The notes under the pieces: model-generated
Told to the model about the DNA's origin: nothing
The model's database searches: none
What the model saw: only the letters and a program-made list of their open reading frames with translations
Position numbers and translations under genes: made by a program
Part shown: one piece after another, positions 8,423 through 16,146 of the stretch
Layout: the number at the start of each line of letters is the position of its first letter
How positions within the stretch are numbered: position 1 is the stretch's first letter
Origin: Natrialba aegyptia DSM 13077
Lineage (GTDB): Archaea; Halobacteriota; Halobacteria; Halobacteriales; Natrialbaceae
NCBI RefSeq assembly: GCF_000337535.1
Contig: NZ_AOIP01000012.1
Coordinates: 39,606-103,605, forward strand
Length of the DNA: 64,000 nt
Reading direction: 5' to 3'

Positions 8423-8602
8423 ATGACCACGCGTTGGCAGTCACCATATCGAAAGGCGATCATTGGATTTCTCATCGGAACTACGGTAGGGTTAGCAACC
8501 GGAGTTTTTGCAGTCGGAGACCCGTGGCAAGAAGAGATTATTCCTGCTCTTGGAACGGGGATCGGGATTGCGGTTGCGTTCTATTTCGTGGCTGGAGAGT
8601 GA
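8423..8602 (+). CDS. Small membrane protein of 59 residues, unknown
   Basis: An ATG at 8423 opens a 59-residue frame beginning MTTRWQSPYRKAIIGFLIG. It has two hydrophobic segments separated by a turn containing VGDPWQEE, the pattern of many haloarchaeal two-helix membrane proteins. The positively charged N-terminus would stay inside. No family was recognised. The gene lies alone between the creatininase gene and the structured RNA region. Confidence 0.6.
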   Translation: MTTRWQSPYRKAIIGFLIGTTVGLATGVFAVGDPWQEEIIPALGTGIGIAVAFYFVAGE

Positions 8603-8631
8603 TTTCAGTACTCCTTCCCGATAGCCAACGG

Positions 8632-8640
8632 TAGATATAA
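8632..8640 (+). promoter_or_regulatory. TATA box placed to start transcription at the structured RNA
   Basis: The motif GATATAA is centred about 26-28 bp before 8664, the usual distance from TATA box to start site in haloarchaea. The predicted start coincides with the first base pairs of the folded RNA at 8666 and not with any start codon, which argues for a non-coding transcript. Confidence 0.5.
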
Positions 8641-8662
8641 GTCACTACCAGTTAACAATTAG

Positions 8663-8745
8663 AACGGAAGCCACGACGCCGGGTACGAAAGTGCCCCGGG
8701 TGCTGATACACCCGAGACGTGGCTTCCAAACCCTCCCGGGGTTCA
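8663..8745 (+). ncRNA. Candidate structured small RNA with a three-way junction
   Basis: A perfect 10-bp stem (GGAAGCCACG 8666-8675 with CGUGGCUUCC 8718-8727) encloses two perfect hairpins. The first is GGGUAC-GAAA-GUGCCC (8681-8696), capped by a GNRA tetraloop and containing one G-U pair. The second is CGGGUG-CUGAUA-CACCCG (8697-8714). A fourth small hairpin, AACCC/GGGUU, follows at 8729-8743. The GNRA loop and G-U pair fix the plus strand as the likely sense. A TATA box at 8634-8640 predicts a start at about 8663. There is no matching open frame. No known RNA family was recognised; it lacks the conserved bases of the hammerhead ribozyme and TPP riboswitch. Confidence 0.55.
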
Positions 8746-8863
8746 CAAGCCATGTTTGCGTACATTCTCACGGGATATAAACATCCCGCACGATTGATGA
8801 GTCGAACTGTCCGCGTAGCATCGTCGCTATCCGTCGAATTCGCCGGAATTTCGGGGTGTGACA

Positions 8864-9169
8864 ATGGGGCTGCGTGACGACAATGAGTCGGATACCGAAC
8901 CGAACGAAAACGACGACGCGCACAAGAATCCGGGCGAGACGCACGAACACCCCGGTGACGCACACGAAAATCCCGATCGCGAGACCGACCACGAGTTCAG
9001 AACGTGCCCGCGGTGCGGGGAGCCGATCACCCGAACGACGGTGATCGGGCCGACGGACGCGGTTGCGGGGCCGTGTGGCTGTCGCGTTGCGCCGCCGGTT
9101 CCCGACGACGTAGCGCAGGGGGATCGGGCTGATTGTCCCGAGCGTCCTGAGCGACCCGACGAGTCCTAA
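8864..9169 (+). CDS. Small acidic protein with a CPxCG zinc ribbon
   Basis: The 101-residue product has a very acidic, His-rich first half (around EHPGDAHENPDRETDHE) and then one zinc-ribbon-like unit, CPRCGEPI, followed about 20 residues later by GPCGC. Such CPxCG proteins are common in haloarchaea and are generally thought to act in regulation or nucleic-acid binding, but no target is known here. The ATG at 8864 was preferred to the GTG two codons upstream. A hairpin at 9180-9200 follows the stop codon. Confidence 0.7.
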   Translation: MGLRDDNESDTEPNENDDAHKNPGETHEHPGDAHENPDRETDHEFRTCPRCGEPITRTTVIGPTDAVAGPCGCRVAPPVPDDVAQGDRADCPERPERPDES

Positions 9170-9511
9170 CAGCCGCGGACAGACCCATCCAACGGGTCTG
9201 CCGAACGGAGCGGGTCGCGGCGGGACATCGGATTCCACGCAGCGTGTGATGGGTAGCTGTCCACAGCCATCACAACCACCGCACCACCACCATTCGAAAC
9301 CGCAGCGCGGAATCCGAACCGAACTCGCGGCTCGACGCTGTTGTAACGCGAGGCGGTGCTCTCGAACGCCTCGCGAACCTCGACCGTTGCACTGAACTCC
9401 GTAGATCGAGTTCAGTGCACGGCGGTAAGGAGCAAACGAAACAGGGAGCGTTCGGACGACACACTGGCTCGAACGCACTGTCGTCCCGGCGCTACAACGG
9501 GGAGCGGTCGC
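9170..9511. other. Non-coding spacer with three inverted repeats
   Basis: Three hairpins stand between two convergent genes. CAGACCC/GGGTCTG is at 9180-9200, GTGATGG/CCATCAC lies near 9245-9272, and an 11-bp perfect repeat TGCACTGAACT/AGTTCAGTGCA is at 9388-9419. The first and last lie near the ends of the flanking plus- and minus-strand genes and may help terminate transcription from each side. No gene was recognised. Confidence 0.5.
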
Positions 9512-9958
9512 CTACCGCCAGTACGTGCCCGTGATCCACTGCGGCTCGACCGGGCGCGAGAGGCCGGTTTCTTGGTCGTACGACGGGTTGGAATCTCCTT
9601 TCGTGATGTAGCCCTCGTTCGGCGCGGGGCAGTGAACCGCCTCGGCACAGGTGAGCGAGTCGGTCGTGTTCCCCTCGAGCGCAGCGACCCAATCGTCTCC
9701 TTCCGAAACGTACGTCACGGCCCGATGCACCACGAGTCGGTTCGATTCGTTGCCGTCCGCGTGAAAGACGATTATCTCGCCGCTCTCGAGGTCCTCGTGC
9801 GATCCCCACTCGGAGACCACGATCCGGGAATCCCGCTCGATCGTCGGCTCCATGCTGCCCGTCGGGACGTGGTGAATCGCAACGACCAGCGAGAGCCCGT
9901 ACAGCAGTCCGCAGATGAGCACGAATCCGCCGCCGGCGATGAGTAGTTCGCGTTTCAT
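9512..9958 (-). CDS. Type I signal peptidase (S26B, SipW-like), last gene of an export operon
   Basis: A 148-residue membrane-anchored signal peptidase. One hydrophobic helix (residues 6-29) is followed by the serine box PTGSMEPTI with Ser35, the NRLVVHRAV box with His78, and the GYITKGDSN box with Asp122, matching the archaeal/ER-type Ser-His-Asp arrangement. It ends soon after VEPQWITGTYWR, without the second C-terminal helix seen in some archaeal housekeeping enzymes. It lies 7 bp downstream of three co-directional genes for exported proteins, so it probably processes them, as SipW does TasA in Bacillus. Confidence 0.82.
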   Translation of the reverse strand: MKRELLIAGGGFVLICGLLYGLSLVVAIHHVPTGSMEPTIERDSRIVVSEWGSHEDLESGEIIVFHADGNESNRLVVHRAVTYVSEGDDWVAALEGNTTDSLTCAEAVHCPAPNEGYITKGDSNPSYDQETGLSRPVEPQWITGTYWR

Positions 9959-9965
9959 TGGTCTG

Positions 9966-11765
9966 TTAGTCGACGTCGACGGTGAGCGTGGCCGTCGCCG
10001 GTCCCGCGGTCGCCGTCGCTATCGTCTCGGTCGCAGTGCCGAGTTCGACGGTGAGTGTGAACTCGATCGTGGTGTCGATCCGTGCGGCGTCGGCGGTGGG
10101 TTCGAGGTGGGTGAAATCAGAGTCGATAGCTGAGTGAGAGGACAGCGAAACGGTGTCGATGTTCAGGTCGGTGAACGACGGCGTGAGCGTCCCGTGTGGG
10201 AGGTCGGCGGGGTCCAGGAGGTCGGTCGCGGGAACGGTGTGGGCGTCGACAAGCGGTTCGAACGTCGTGCTCCCGCCGGAGGGGGTGGTTCCGCGGTCGT
10301 GGGGGATGGGGGTATCGAGAAGGTGCGGGTAGTCGTCGGGGTCCGTGACGGTCGTCCAGGTGTCCGTGAAGTCGAGGGCCGTATTTGCGCTCGCCGCAGC
10401 GCCTTGCAGTTCGCCCGTCGACAGTCCATCGAGGTCCTCGTCGCCGTCCGCTTCGATGAGACCGACGGCCGTTCCGGAGGCATCTGTGTCCCAGTAAGTG
10501 CGTTCGAGATCGCCGGGATCACCGCCGATGCACAGAAACAGGAGACACGTCCGGTCGGTCTCGTTGACGGCGACGAAGCCGGCTGCGTTGTCGTGGTCCG
10601 GGACGGCGACGGTGGCGTAGGCATCGCTGATGACCCCGGTTTCCTCGATGTCGTCTCCGCCGAGGCCGACGAGCGACAATAATCCGTCGAGGACGCCGAT
10701 AACGAGTTCGAGCAGCGAGCCGATCAGCCCCGCGTCTTCGCCTTCGCCGAGTGCGTTCGCTCCCGCGAACCCGCCGACGACGGCGTCGCCGTCGATGGTG
10801 CCCCGTGCGTAGGCGTCGCGGGTATCGGCGACGTTCAGGCCGACGAACCCGCCGGTGAATCGGTCGCCGGTGACGGAACATTCCGCGTACGAGCGATCGA
10901 TGTGGCCCTGTTCGGTTTCGCCTTCTTCCCGCACGTTCGCCCCGACGAGTCCGCCGACGAGTTCGGTGCCCTGGACGGCACAATCGAGCGCGTACGAGCG
11001 GTCGATCGTCCCGATGTTTAGCCCGGCGATGGTGCCGACGGCGTTGGGACCCTGAACGTCGCCGTGTATGAGGCCGACGTGGTCGACGGTACCCGCGTTG
11101 ACGCCGATCAAGCCGACGCCGTCGTCGTCCCCGTCGATCGTGAGCCCGCAGATTCGGTGGCCGTTGCCCGTAAGCGTCCCCTCGAACGCCTCGTCCGCGT
11201 CGGTATCGGTGAGCGGATCGAATCCGCTTCCATCGTTCCAGGCTCCCGTCTGCGTCGCATTGATGTTATTGCCGAGTTCGTAATGCGCATCGAGGGCTGC
11301 AGCGATCGCCTGGAGTTCGTGATCGGTCGTGATGACGTACGGATCGCTCGCGGACCCGTCTCCGTCCATTCCGTCGAGGACGGCACCGAGATCGGCCGGC
11401 GCGTGGTCGTTTGGCTCGCTCCAGCCGGCGAACGCGCGATCGGCCCGGCCATCGACGTGTGGATTGGCCTCGAGCGTGAACTGGAACTGGTACCCGTCGG
11501 TGAGGACGCTATCGGGAACGTTGGCGTAGTCGACGGTGATCGTCGATTCCTCGGCGACGACGGCCTCGGTGACGATGCCGCAGTTCGTCTCGATCGTCAC
11601 GTCCGCAGCGTCGAACTCGATCGAAGCGGCGAACGCTGGTTCCTCGATGCGGAGAAACTGATCGTATCCGAACGCGGACCCGAGGGCCGTCCCAAGGAGT
11701 CCGGCCATCGCCGTTCGGCGCGAGAGCGGTTCGGTCACGGTCGGTTGTCGGTCGGTCGAGTTCAT
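9966..11765 (-). CDS. Exported GLUG-repeat protein built into a shared beta-rich domain
   Basis: This 599-residue protein begins with a twin-arginine-like signal (LSRRTAMAGLLGTALG) ending near EPAFAASIEF. Residues about 120-480 contain GLUG-type repeats (VGGLVGAN, TGGFVGLN, VGGFAGAN spaced by about 40 residues), known from surface adhesins. Before and after them are the two halves of a domain also present in the two upstream gene products: an N-terminal strand-rich part, and a C-terminal part with LSSHSAIDSDFTHLEP and EFTLTVELGTATETI. The GLUG block thus seems inserted into a loop. It probably acts on the cell surface. The gene is followed 7 bp later by the signal peptidase gene. Confidence 0.7.
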   Translation of the reverse strand: MNSTDRQPTVTEPLSRRTAMAGLLGTALGSAFGYDQFLRIEEPAFAASIEFDAADVTIETNCGIVTEAVVAEESTITVDYANVPDSVLTDGYQFQFTLEANPHVDGRADRAFAGWSEPNDHAPADLGAVLDGMDGDGSASDPYVITTDHELQAIAAALDAHYELGNNINATQTGAWNDGSGFDPLTDTDADEAFEGTLTGNGHRICGLTIDGDDDGVGLIGVNAGTVDHVGLIHGDVQGPNAVGTIAGLNIGTIDRSYALDCAVQGTELVGGLVGANVREEGETEQGHIDRSYAECSVTGDRFTGGFVGLNVADTRDAYARGTIDGDAVVGGFAGANALGEGEDAGLIGSLLELVIGVLDGLLSLVGLGGDDIEETGVISDAYATVAVPDHDNAAGFVAVNETDRTCLLFLCIGGDPGDLERTYWDTDASGTAVGLIEADGDEDLDGLSTGELQGAAASANTALDFTDTWTTVTDPDDYPHLLDTPIPHDRGTTPSGGSTTFEPLVDAHTVPATDLLDPADLPHGTLTPSFTDLNIDTVSLSSHSAIDSDFTHLEPTADAARIDTTIEFTLTVELGTATETIATATAGPATATLTVDVD

Positions 11766-11771
11766 GTCGCG

Positions 11772-12947
11772 TTACTCCGGTTCGGTCGTTGCTGCCCCGT
11801 CGAGTGCGATCGTTCCACCGGCGGACACGCCACGGGTGGCGGGCGGCTTTGACGGGGAGTCCGGGTCTGACGGGTCTGACGGAGCCGACGGCTTGTCGGG
11901 TGTTTGCACGATCTTTCGCGTCGGCGTCACAACGACGACGAAGTGCTGTGTCGTCTCGGCTCGCCGGTCGTCGAGTTCAGCGCGAACGATCACGTCGAGG
12001 GCGGTGACCGCCTGGGCGTTCCCGGTCGGTTCAAACGCCGCATACGACGACGAGATCGCAGTGTGTTCAGCGAGTGCCATCGGTCCGTCGTGAATGTGTC
12101 CCGTCGCGGATCTGGACGGCGTCGGTTCGATGGCGATCGTTCCCGCGGCGATCGGTTCGAAGTCGGAAGCGAACTCGGGTCGGACGAGGAGCGAGACGGA
12201 GATTTCCGTGCCGGTCTCGATGTCAGCACCGTCGTCGTACGTGATCGTGATCGGCAACTCGCCGCCCGCGAAGTACATCGCGTCGATCCCGCCGGCGTCA
12301 CCGTCGACGACGAACTGCTCGGAAAGCGTCTCGGCGGCGACGGTAAAGCCGGCGTCCCGCGAGACGATCACGGTGATCGTGTCGGTCGCCGTGGCAACCG
12401 TTCCGTACGTCTGTGATTCGACCGTCACCGCGATCTCGACGGTCGTTTCTGCTCGCTCGTACCGCTCGGTCGGCGCGAACTCCGCGTAGTCCGCGGAAAC
12501 CGCTGAATGGTCGGCGAGATCGATCCCGCTCCGGTCGAACCCGTCCGAACGAAGGGTTCGGGAGATGACGCCGCTGGGCGTCGCGCCGACGTTGATCGTG
12601 CCCGAGGCCAGCGGCTCGCTCTCGTCGGCGAACGTCGGTCTCACGCCGATCGTAACGTCGAACTCGCTTTCGTTTCGTGCGACGCGATTGAACCGCTCGT
12701 AGGCGATCCGCAGCTCGATCGTCTCACCGGGAATGCGTATCGGCTCGCTGTCGCCTCCGTGCGTGGTGGCGACGACGTCGGCAGGAGAGACGGTCGCGTC
12801 GACGGTAACGGCAGGGTCGTCCTCGCTCCCGCGGCTGTGCAGCACGTACCCGAGTCCAACGCTCCCGGTCGCGCCGATCCCGAGCAGCCCGAGAAGCGCC
12901 GCTCGGCGAGAGATGTCGTACTCCGTCGGCGGCGTGTTGTCGGTCAT
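11772..12947 (-). CDS. Exported protein with two tandem copies of the shared beta-rich domain
   Basis: The 391-residue protein has a twin-arginine-like signal (ISRRAALLGLLGIGATG) and two related domains, at about residues 40-190 and 195-345. Both show the sequence pattern IxVxPxPS near the middle, then LADHSAVSADYAEFAPT or LAEHTAISSSYAAFEPT, and then alternating beta strands. A Pro/Ser/Asp-rich linker and a short tail, GGTIALDGAATTEPE, close the protein. It lies 6 bp before the GLUG protein gene and 39 bp after the first operon gene. No named family was recognised. A fibre or surface-layer subunit role is inferred from the linked signal peptidase. Confidence 0.65.
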   Translation of the reverse strand: MTDNTPPTEYDISRRAALLGLLGIGATGSVGLGYVLHSRGSEDDPAVTVDATVSPADVVATTHGGDSEPIRIPGETIELRIAYERFNRVARNESEFDVTIGVRPTFADESEPLASGTINVGATPSGVISRTLRSDGFDRSGIDLADHSAVSADYAEFAPTERYERAETTVEIAVTVESQTYGTVATATDTITVIVSRDAGFTVAAETLSEQFVVDGDAGGIDAMYFAGGELPITITYDDGADIETGTEISVSLLVRPEFASDFEPIAAGTIAIEPTPSRSATGHIHDGPMALAEHTAISSSYAAFEPTGNAQAVTALDVIVRAELDDRRAETTQHFVVVVTPTRKIVQTPDKPSAPSDPSDPDSPSKPPATRGVSAGGTIALDGAATTEPE

Positions 12948-12986
12948 TCTATTTCGAACGCTGGTTCGCTATCCTGTGATGGCGGC

Positions 12987-13685
12987 TCAGTCGGTCGTCT
13001 GCGGGGCGTTCTCGGCTTCACCGCCGAGGACGATGTGCCCCCCAACCGCGATTTCGATGTCGTCCTCGTCGATGGTCGTCACCGTGACATCGAGTTGCAC
13101 GGTGGCCTCGCTGGAAACGGTGTCATAGCTGGTCGCGGCGACCGCTAACGTGAACTCCAACGTCGTCGTCGCCGACTCGCCGACGCCGTCGGCGGGCTCG
13201 AAGTCCCCGAGTTCGATCTGGCTGTGGTCGTCGATCAGGATGCTGGAGACGCCCAAATCGCCGTCTAACGAGGAGACGATCTCGTCGCTCGGGAGGGCAC
13301 CAGCATCGATCGTGGTTTCGAAAATCGTCTCTTCGCTCGCGCCGAGGTCTGCGGAGGCGAGCCCGAGGGTAACGTCGAACTCGTCGACGCCGTCCCCGAC
13401 CTGGCTCTCCTGGAAATTGATGTATTCGAACGCGATTTCGGTCTGGCTGCCGTCGATAGCCACGGACGCAACGTTGCCGTCGACGGTGGCAATCGTGATT
13501 CCCTCACCGGTGAGTTGCAGGTCACTGAACGCGAACGCTGGCTCGTCCGTGGCAAAGAACGTTCGGTAGCCGAACAACCCGCCGCTTGCGATCCCCGCAG
13601 CACCGAGTACGGCCGTCCGTCGATTCAAGAGCGCGATACCACGGTCACGATTATCCTCATCCGCCCCAAATATGTCATCTGTCAT
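12987..13685 (-). CDS. Exported single-domain protein, first gene of the signal-peptidase operon
   Basis: The 232-residue protein carries a twin-arginine-like signal (LNRRTAVLGAAGIASGG) ending near EPAFAFSDLQL and a single copy of the shared domain. It has strands such as TEIAFEYINF and FDVTLGLASADLG, then the motif IDDHSQIELGDFEP and TTTLEFTLAVAATSY. The tail VGGHIVLGGEAENAP resembles that of the next protein. Size and layout recall TasA/camelysin-type subunits, which are exported and cut by SipW-like peptidases; sequence identity to those families could not be tested. The ATG at 13685 was preferred because a TATA box lies 23-31 bp before it. Confidence 0.65.
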   Translation of the reverse strand: MTDDIFGADEDNRDRGIALLNRRTAVLGAAGIASGGLFGYRTFFATDEPAFAFSDLQLTGEGITIATVDGNVASVAIDGSQTEIAFEYINFQESQVGDGVDEFDVTLGLASADLGASEETIFETTIDAGALPSDEIVSSLDGDLGVSSILIDDHSQIELGDFEPADGVGESATTTLEFTLAVAATSYDTVSSEATVQLDVTVTTIDEDDIEIAVGGHIVLGGEAENAPQTTD

Positions 13686-13704
13686 GATACTACCGACTAC
13701 GACA

Positions 13705-13718
13705 CAGTATATATGGAT
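13705..13718 (-). promoter_or_regulatory. TATA box of the signal-peptidase operon
   Basis: On the minus strand, TCCATATATACTG is centred about 27 bp before the ATG at 13685, the spacing expected for a leaderless haloarchaeal transcript. The following genes have gaps of 39, 6 and 7 bp, so this is probably the single promoter of the four-gene operon. Confidence 0.6.
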
Positions 13719-13918
13719 TAGAAGTTGTCTCACGAATCGAGAACATGTAGAATCGTTACTACCATGTGGTGATCACTGCACAGCACTCGGCGCGAGCCGA
13801 GTCCGTGCCGAGAGACGGTCTCCGCCCGGACGGCGATGATCACGACCGGCCGTGGTATCCGTACCAATACCGGCCTCGTCAATACCAGTCTCGCCGCCAC
13901 CACCACCATCATTTCCCG

Positions 13919-13935
13919 CCCGTCGAAACGACGGG
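13919..13935 (-). terminator. Hairpin downstream of the permease gene
   Basis: CCCGTCG and CGACGGG form a perfect 7-bp stem around AAA, 68 bp after the stop codon of the minus-strand permease gene. A second hairpin with a GCGA loop lies at 13787-13802. Together they may end the permease transcript before the next operon. The rest of 13719-14002 shows no gene. Confidence 0.35.
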
Positions 13936-14002
13936 ACGGGACCGGGTCGAACGCACAGGTCGACACGGAGACGAGCAGAAGCCGCGACACGCGAGAACAG
14001 CG

Positions 14003-15589
14003 TCAGCCTTCGGTCTGCGACTCAGTGCCGCCGATCCAGCGGTCCCAGAACGTGTTGAACTCGGTTTCGTCCTCGGTCAGCCGATCGAGTTCAGCGAGGC
14101 CGCGTTCGGTACGGGTTCCCGGAATCGTGTTGTCGAGGACGAGCGCGGCGAGGCCGCCGATGGCCATGCCGGTCGAGCCGATAATGTAGATCGTATCGAC
14201 GACGGCGATGGCCGCCCCCTCGATGACGGGGACGAGGACGGTGCCGGCGATGGCGTCAGCGCCGAGCAGCGGGTCGATCGCGCCGGCGAGGCCGACGGCC
14301 TCGCGGAAGGCGAGCGTGCTCTCGAAGTTGCCCATGTACGACGGAATCGCGAGGCCGACGAAGAGGGCGAAGCCGACGATGAAGACGTTGCGCGAGGAGT
14401 CGAGGTCGACGTGTTTGAGGTTCCCGATGCCGACGGCGACGATCTGGGCGAACATGGCGATGAAGAGGCCGCCGATGATGGGGTCGGGAATGGTCGCGAT
14501 GAGCTGGCCGAAGTAGCCGATAAAGCCGACGAGCAGCATGATAACCGCCCCGAACTGGACGACGTAGCGCGAGGCGACGCCGGTCAATCCGATCGCGCCG
14601 ATGTTCTCGGAGTAAGAGGTCGAGCCGCCGGTGCCCATGATGCCCGAGAAGACGTTCATCAGACCTTCCATACCGATGCCGTGGTTGATTCGCTTTTCGC
14701 TGGGGGCGGCGGCACCGGTCAGGTTCGCGACGGCGTAGTAGTCGCCGATGCTTTCGACGATCGAAGCGAGCACGCCGGCGAACATGCCGACGACGAACGC
14801 GGTCGTGACCTCCGGGGAGCCCCACTGGAACGGCCGGATCGGCAGGATGAGCGACGTATTGGTAACATCGCCCAGCGGGACGAAGCCGGGGTGGCCGCTG
14901 CTGAGGACGCCTGTCGCCGACAGCACCGCGGCGACGATCCAGGAGATGCCGATTGCCAGGATGACCGGATACAGTCTGAACGCCCGGTGTTTGAGATCGA
15001 GGTACTGCGAGAACAGCAGGATGAGTCCGAGCGTGAGCCCGAGGAGCCACCAACTCTGCTCCGGCGACGTGATCTGGTCGGCATCGAACAGCGCCAGCCC
15101 GATCAGGGCGATGGTGGGCGCGATGGCGACCGGCGAGAGGTACCGCTGGAGTTTCCCGACCAGGCCGAAGTACCCCATCGCGACCTGGACGACCGCGGCG
15201 AGGATGATCGCCCCCTGTAACTGCACCAGTGCGGCCTGCCAGTCCCCGCCCGCGCCGCCGGCGGTGACGACGCCGATAATGGCGAGCGCGGGTGCGAGCA
15301 TCGAGAACGGCGCGCCCTGGACGATCGGGTACCGGTTGCCGAACGTCGTCTGGGCGAGCGTCGCGATTCCCGAGACGACGAAGAAGGTCCCGATGAACTG
15401 CGGCCACAGTGGATCCGGCATCCCCATTGCATCCGCCAGAAACAGCGGCACGGCGATGTTCGCGCCGACCATCGTCAGATAGTGCTGGACGCCGAGCACG
15501 GCCGACTCGCCGAACGGCGGCTGGTCGTCGATACCGTACTCGATGTCGTCCGCGCCCGCGTTCCCCCCTGCTGTGTCTTCCCCCGTCAT
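14003..15589 (-). CDS. NCS2-family uracil/xanthine permease
   Basis: A 528-residue polytopic membrane transporter with about 12-14 hydrophobic segments. Family features include the N-terminal GVQHYLTMVGANIAVPLFLA, the FVVSGIATLAQTTFGNRYPIVQGAPFS region, the ASIVESIGDYYAVANLTGA segment and the NIGAIGLTGVASRYV segment, which hold the substrate- and cation-binding residues of the UraA/UapA fold. It should import uracil, xanthine or another nucleobase with H+ or Na+. The start at 15589 gives the acidic MTGEDTAGG leader; an ATG 78 bp upstream would add an atypical extension. The exact nucleobase cannot be told. Confidence 0.88.
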   Translation of the reverse strand: MTGEDTAGGNAGADDIEYGIDDQPPFGESAVLGVQHYLTMVGANIAVPLFLADAMGMPDPLWPQFIGTFFVVSGIATLAQTTFGNRYPIVQGAPFSMLAPALAIIGVVTAGGAGGDWQAALVQLQGAIILAAVVQVAMGYFGLVGKLQRYLSPVAIAPTIALIGLALFDADQITSPEQSWWLLGLTLGLILLFSQYLDLKHRAFRLYPVILAIGISWIVAAVLSATGVLSSGHPGFVPLGDVTNTSLILPIRPFQWGSPEVTTAFVVGMFAGVLASIVESIGDYYAVANLTGAAAPSEKRINHGIGMEGLMNVFSGIMGTGGSTSYSENIGAIGLTGVASRYVVQFGAVIMLLVGFIGYFGQLIATIPDPIIGGLFIAMFAQIVAVGIGNLKHVDLDSSRNVFIVGFALFVGLAIPSYMGNFESTLAFREAVGLAGAIDPLLGADAIAGTVLVPVIEGAAIAVVDTIYIIGSTGMAIGGLAALVLDNTIPGTRTERGLAELDRLTEDETEFNTFWDRWIGGTESQTEG

Positions 15590-15684
15590 CGTGAACTCAC
15601 CGGATAACGCGCGAGCGCGCTCAAAGACGTGTTGATGTTCGCGCTTCGCCGTACCGATTGTTGTCACTAATCAGATGGATGCAG

Positions 15685-15897
15685 CTACTCGACGCCGTCA
15701 TCGGAACGGTCGGGGTGGCCGTCCTGTTCGTACTCTCGCAACACCGACGTGATCGTCCGCGAGACCTCTTCGAGCGCGACGGCGTTCGTCTTCCGAAGGT
15801 CGCCCTCCTGGGCCGCATCGAGGTGGCGAAGCGCCTCGCGCAGGTGATCGCCGATCTCGGTCTCGGTTGCGGTCTCGCTGTCGTGGTCGTCTGTCAT
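15685..15897 (-). CDS. Small acidic helical protein, unknown
   Basis: This 70-residue product reads MTDDHDSETATETEIGDHL and continues with regularly spaced Leu (LREALRHLDAAQ, LEEVSRTITSVLREYE), suggesting two amphipathic helices. No family was recognised. It stands upstream of the permease on the same strand with an 95-bp gap, and divergent to the cobyrinate synthase gene. A much longer frame in the same phase runs antisense through that gene and is not believed. Confidence 0.6.
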   Translation of the reverse strand: MTDDHDSETATETEIGDHLREALRHLDAAQEGDLRKTNAVALEEVSRTITSVLREYEQDGHPDRSDDGVE

Positions 15898-16146
15898 AGT
15901 CGCACCCGGACAACCTTGTAACCGATTCAGGCCGTTAAGTTCGTCGGCGGTACCGGCGTGCCACGTCGCTTGAGCGACCGATCGCCGTCGAATCGCCCCT
16001 CCCACCGACGAGTTCAAGTGAAGTTGCGCGAAGACAACCACAATGGCAGACCGTCGTTCGCGACCGAGCGGAAACGTGGCGTACAGCAGCACCCGTGCAA
16101 GACGGAACCGAGGACGGAGCCGGGACCGGGGCCGGAGACGAGTTCG

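Noticed and set aside
8666..8727. Hammerhead ribozyme or TPP riboswitch
   Set aside because: CUGAUA and GAAA are present, but as loops of two hairpins. The hammerhead core CUGAUGA and cleavage site are missing, as are the conserved TPP bases.
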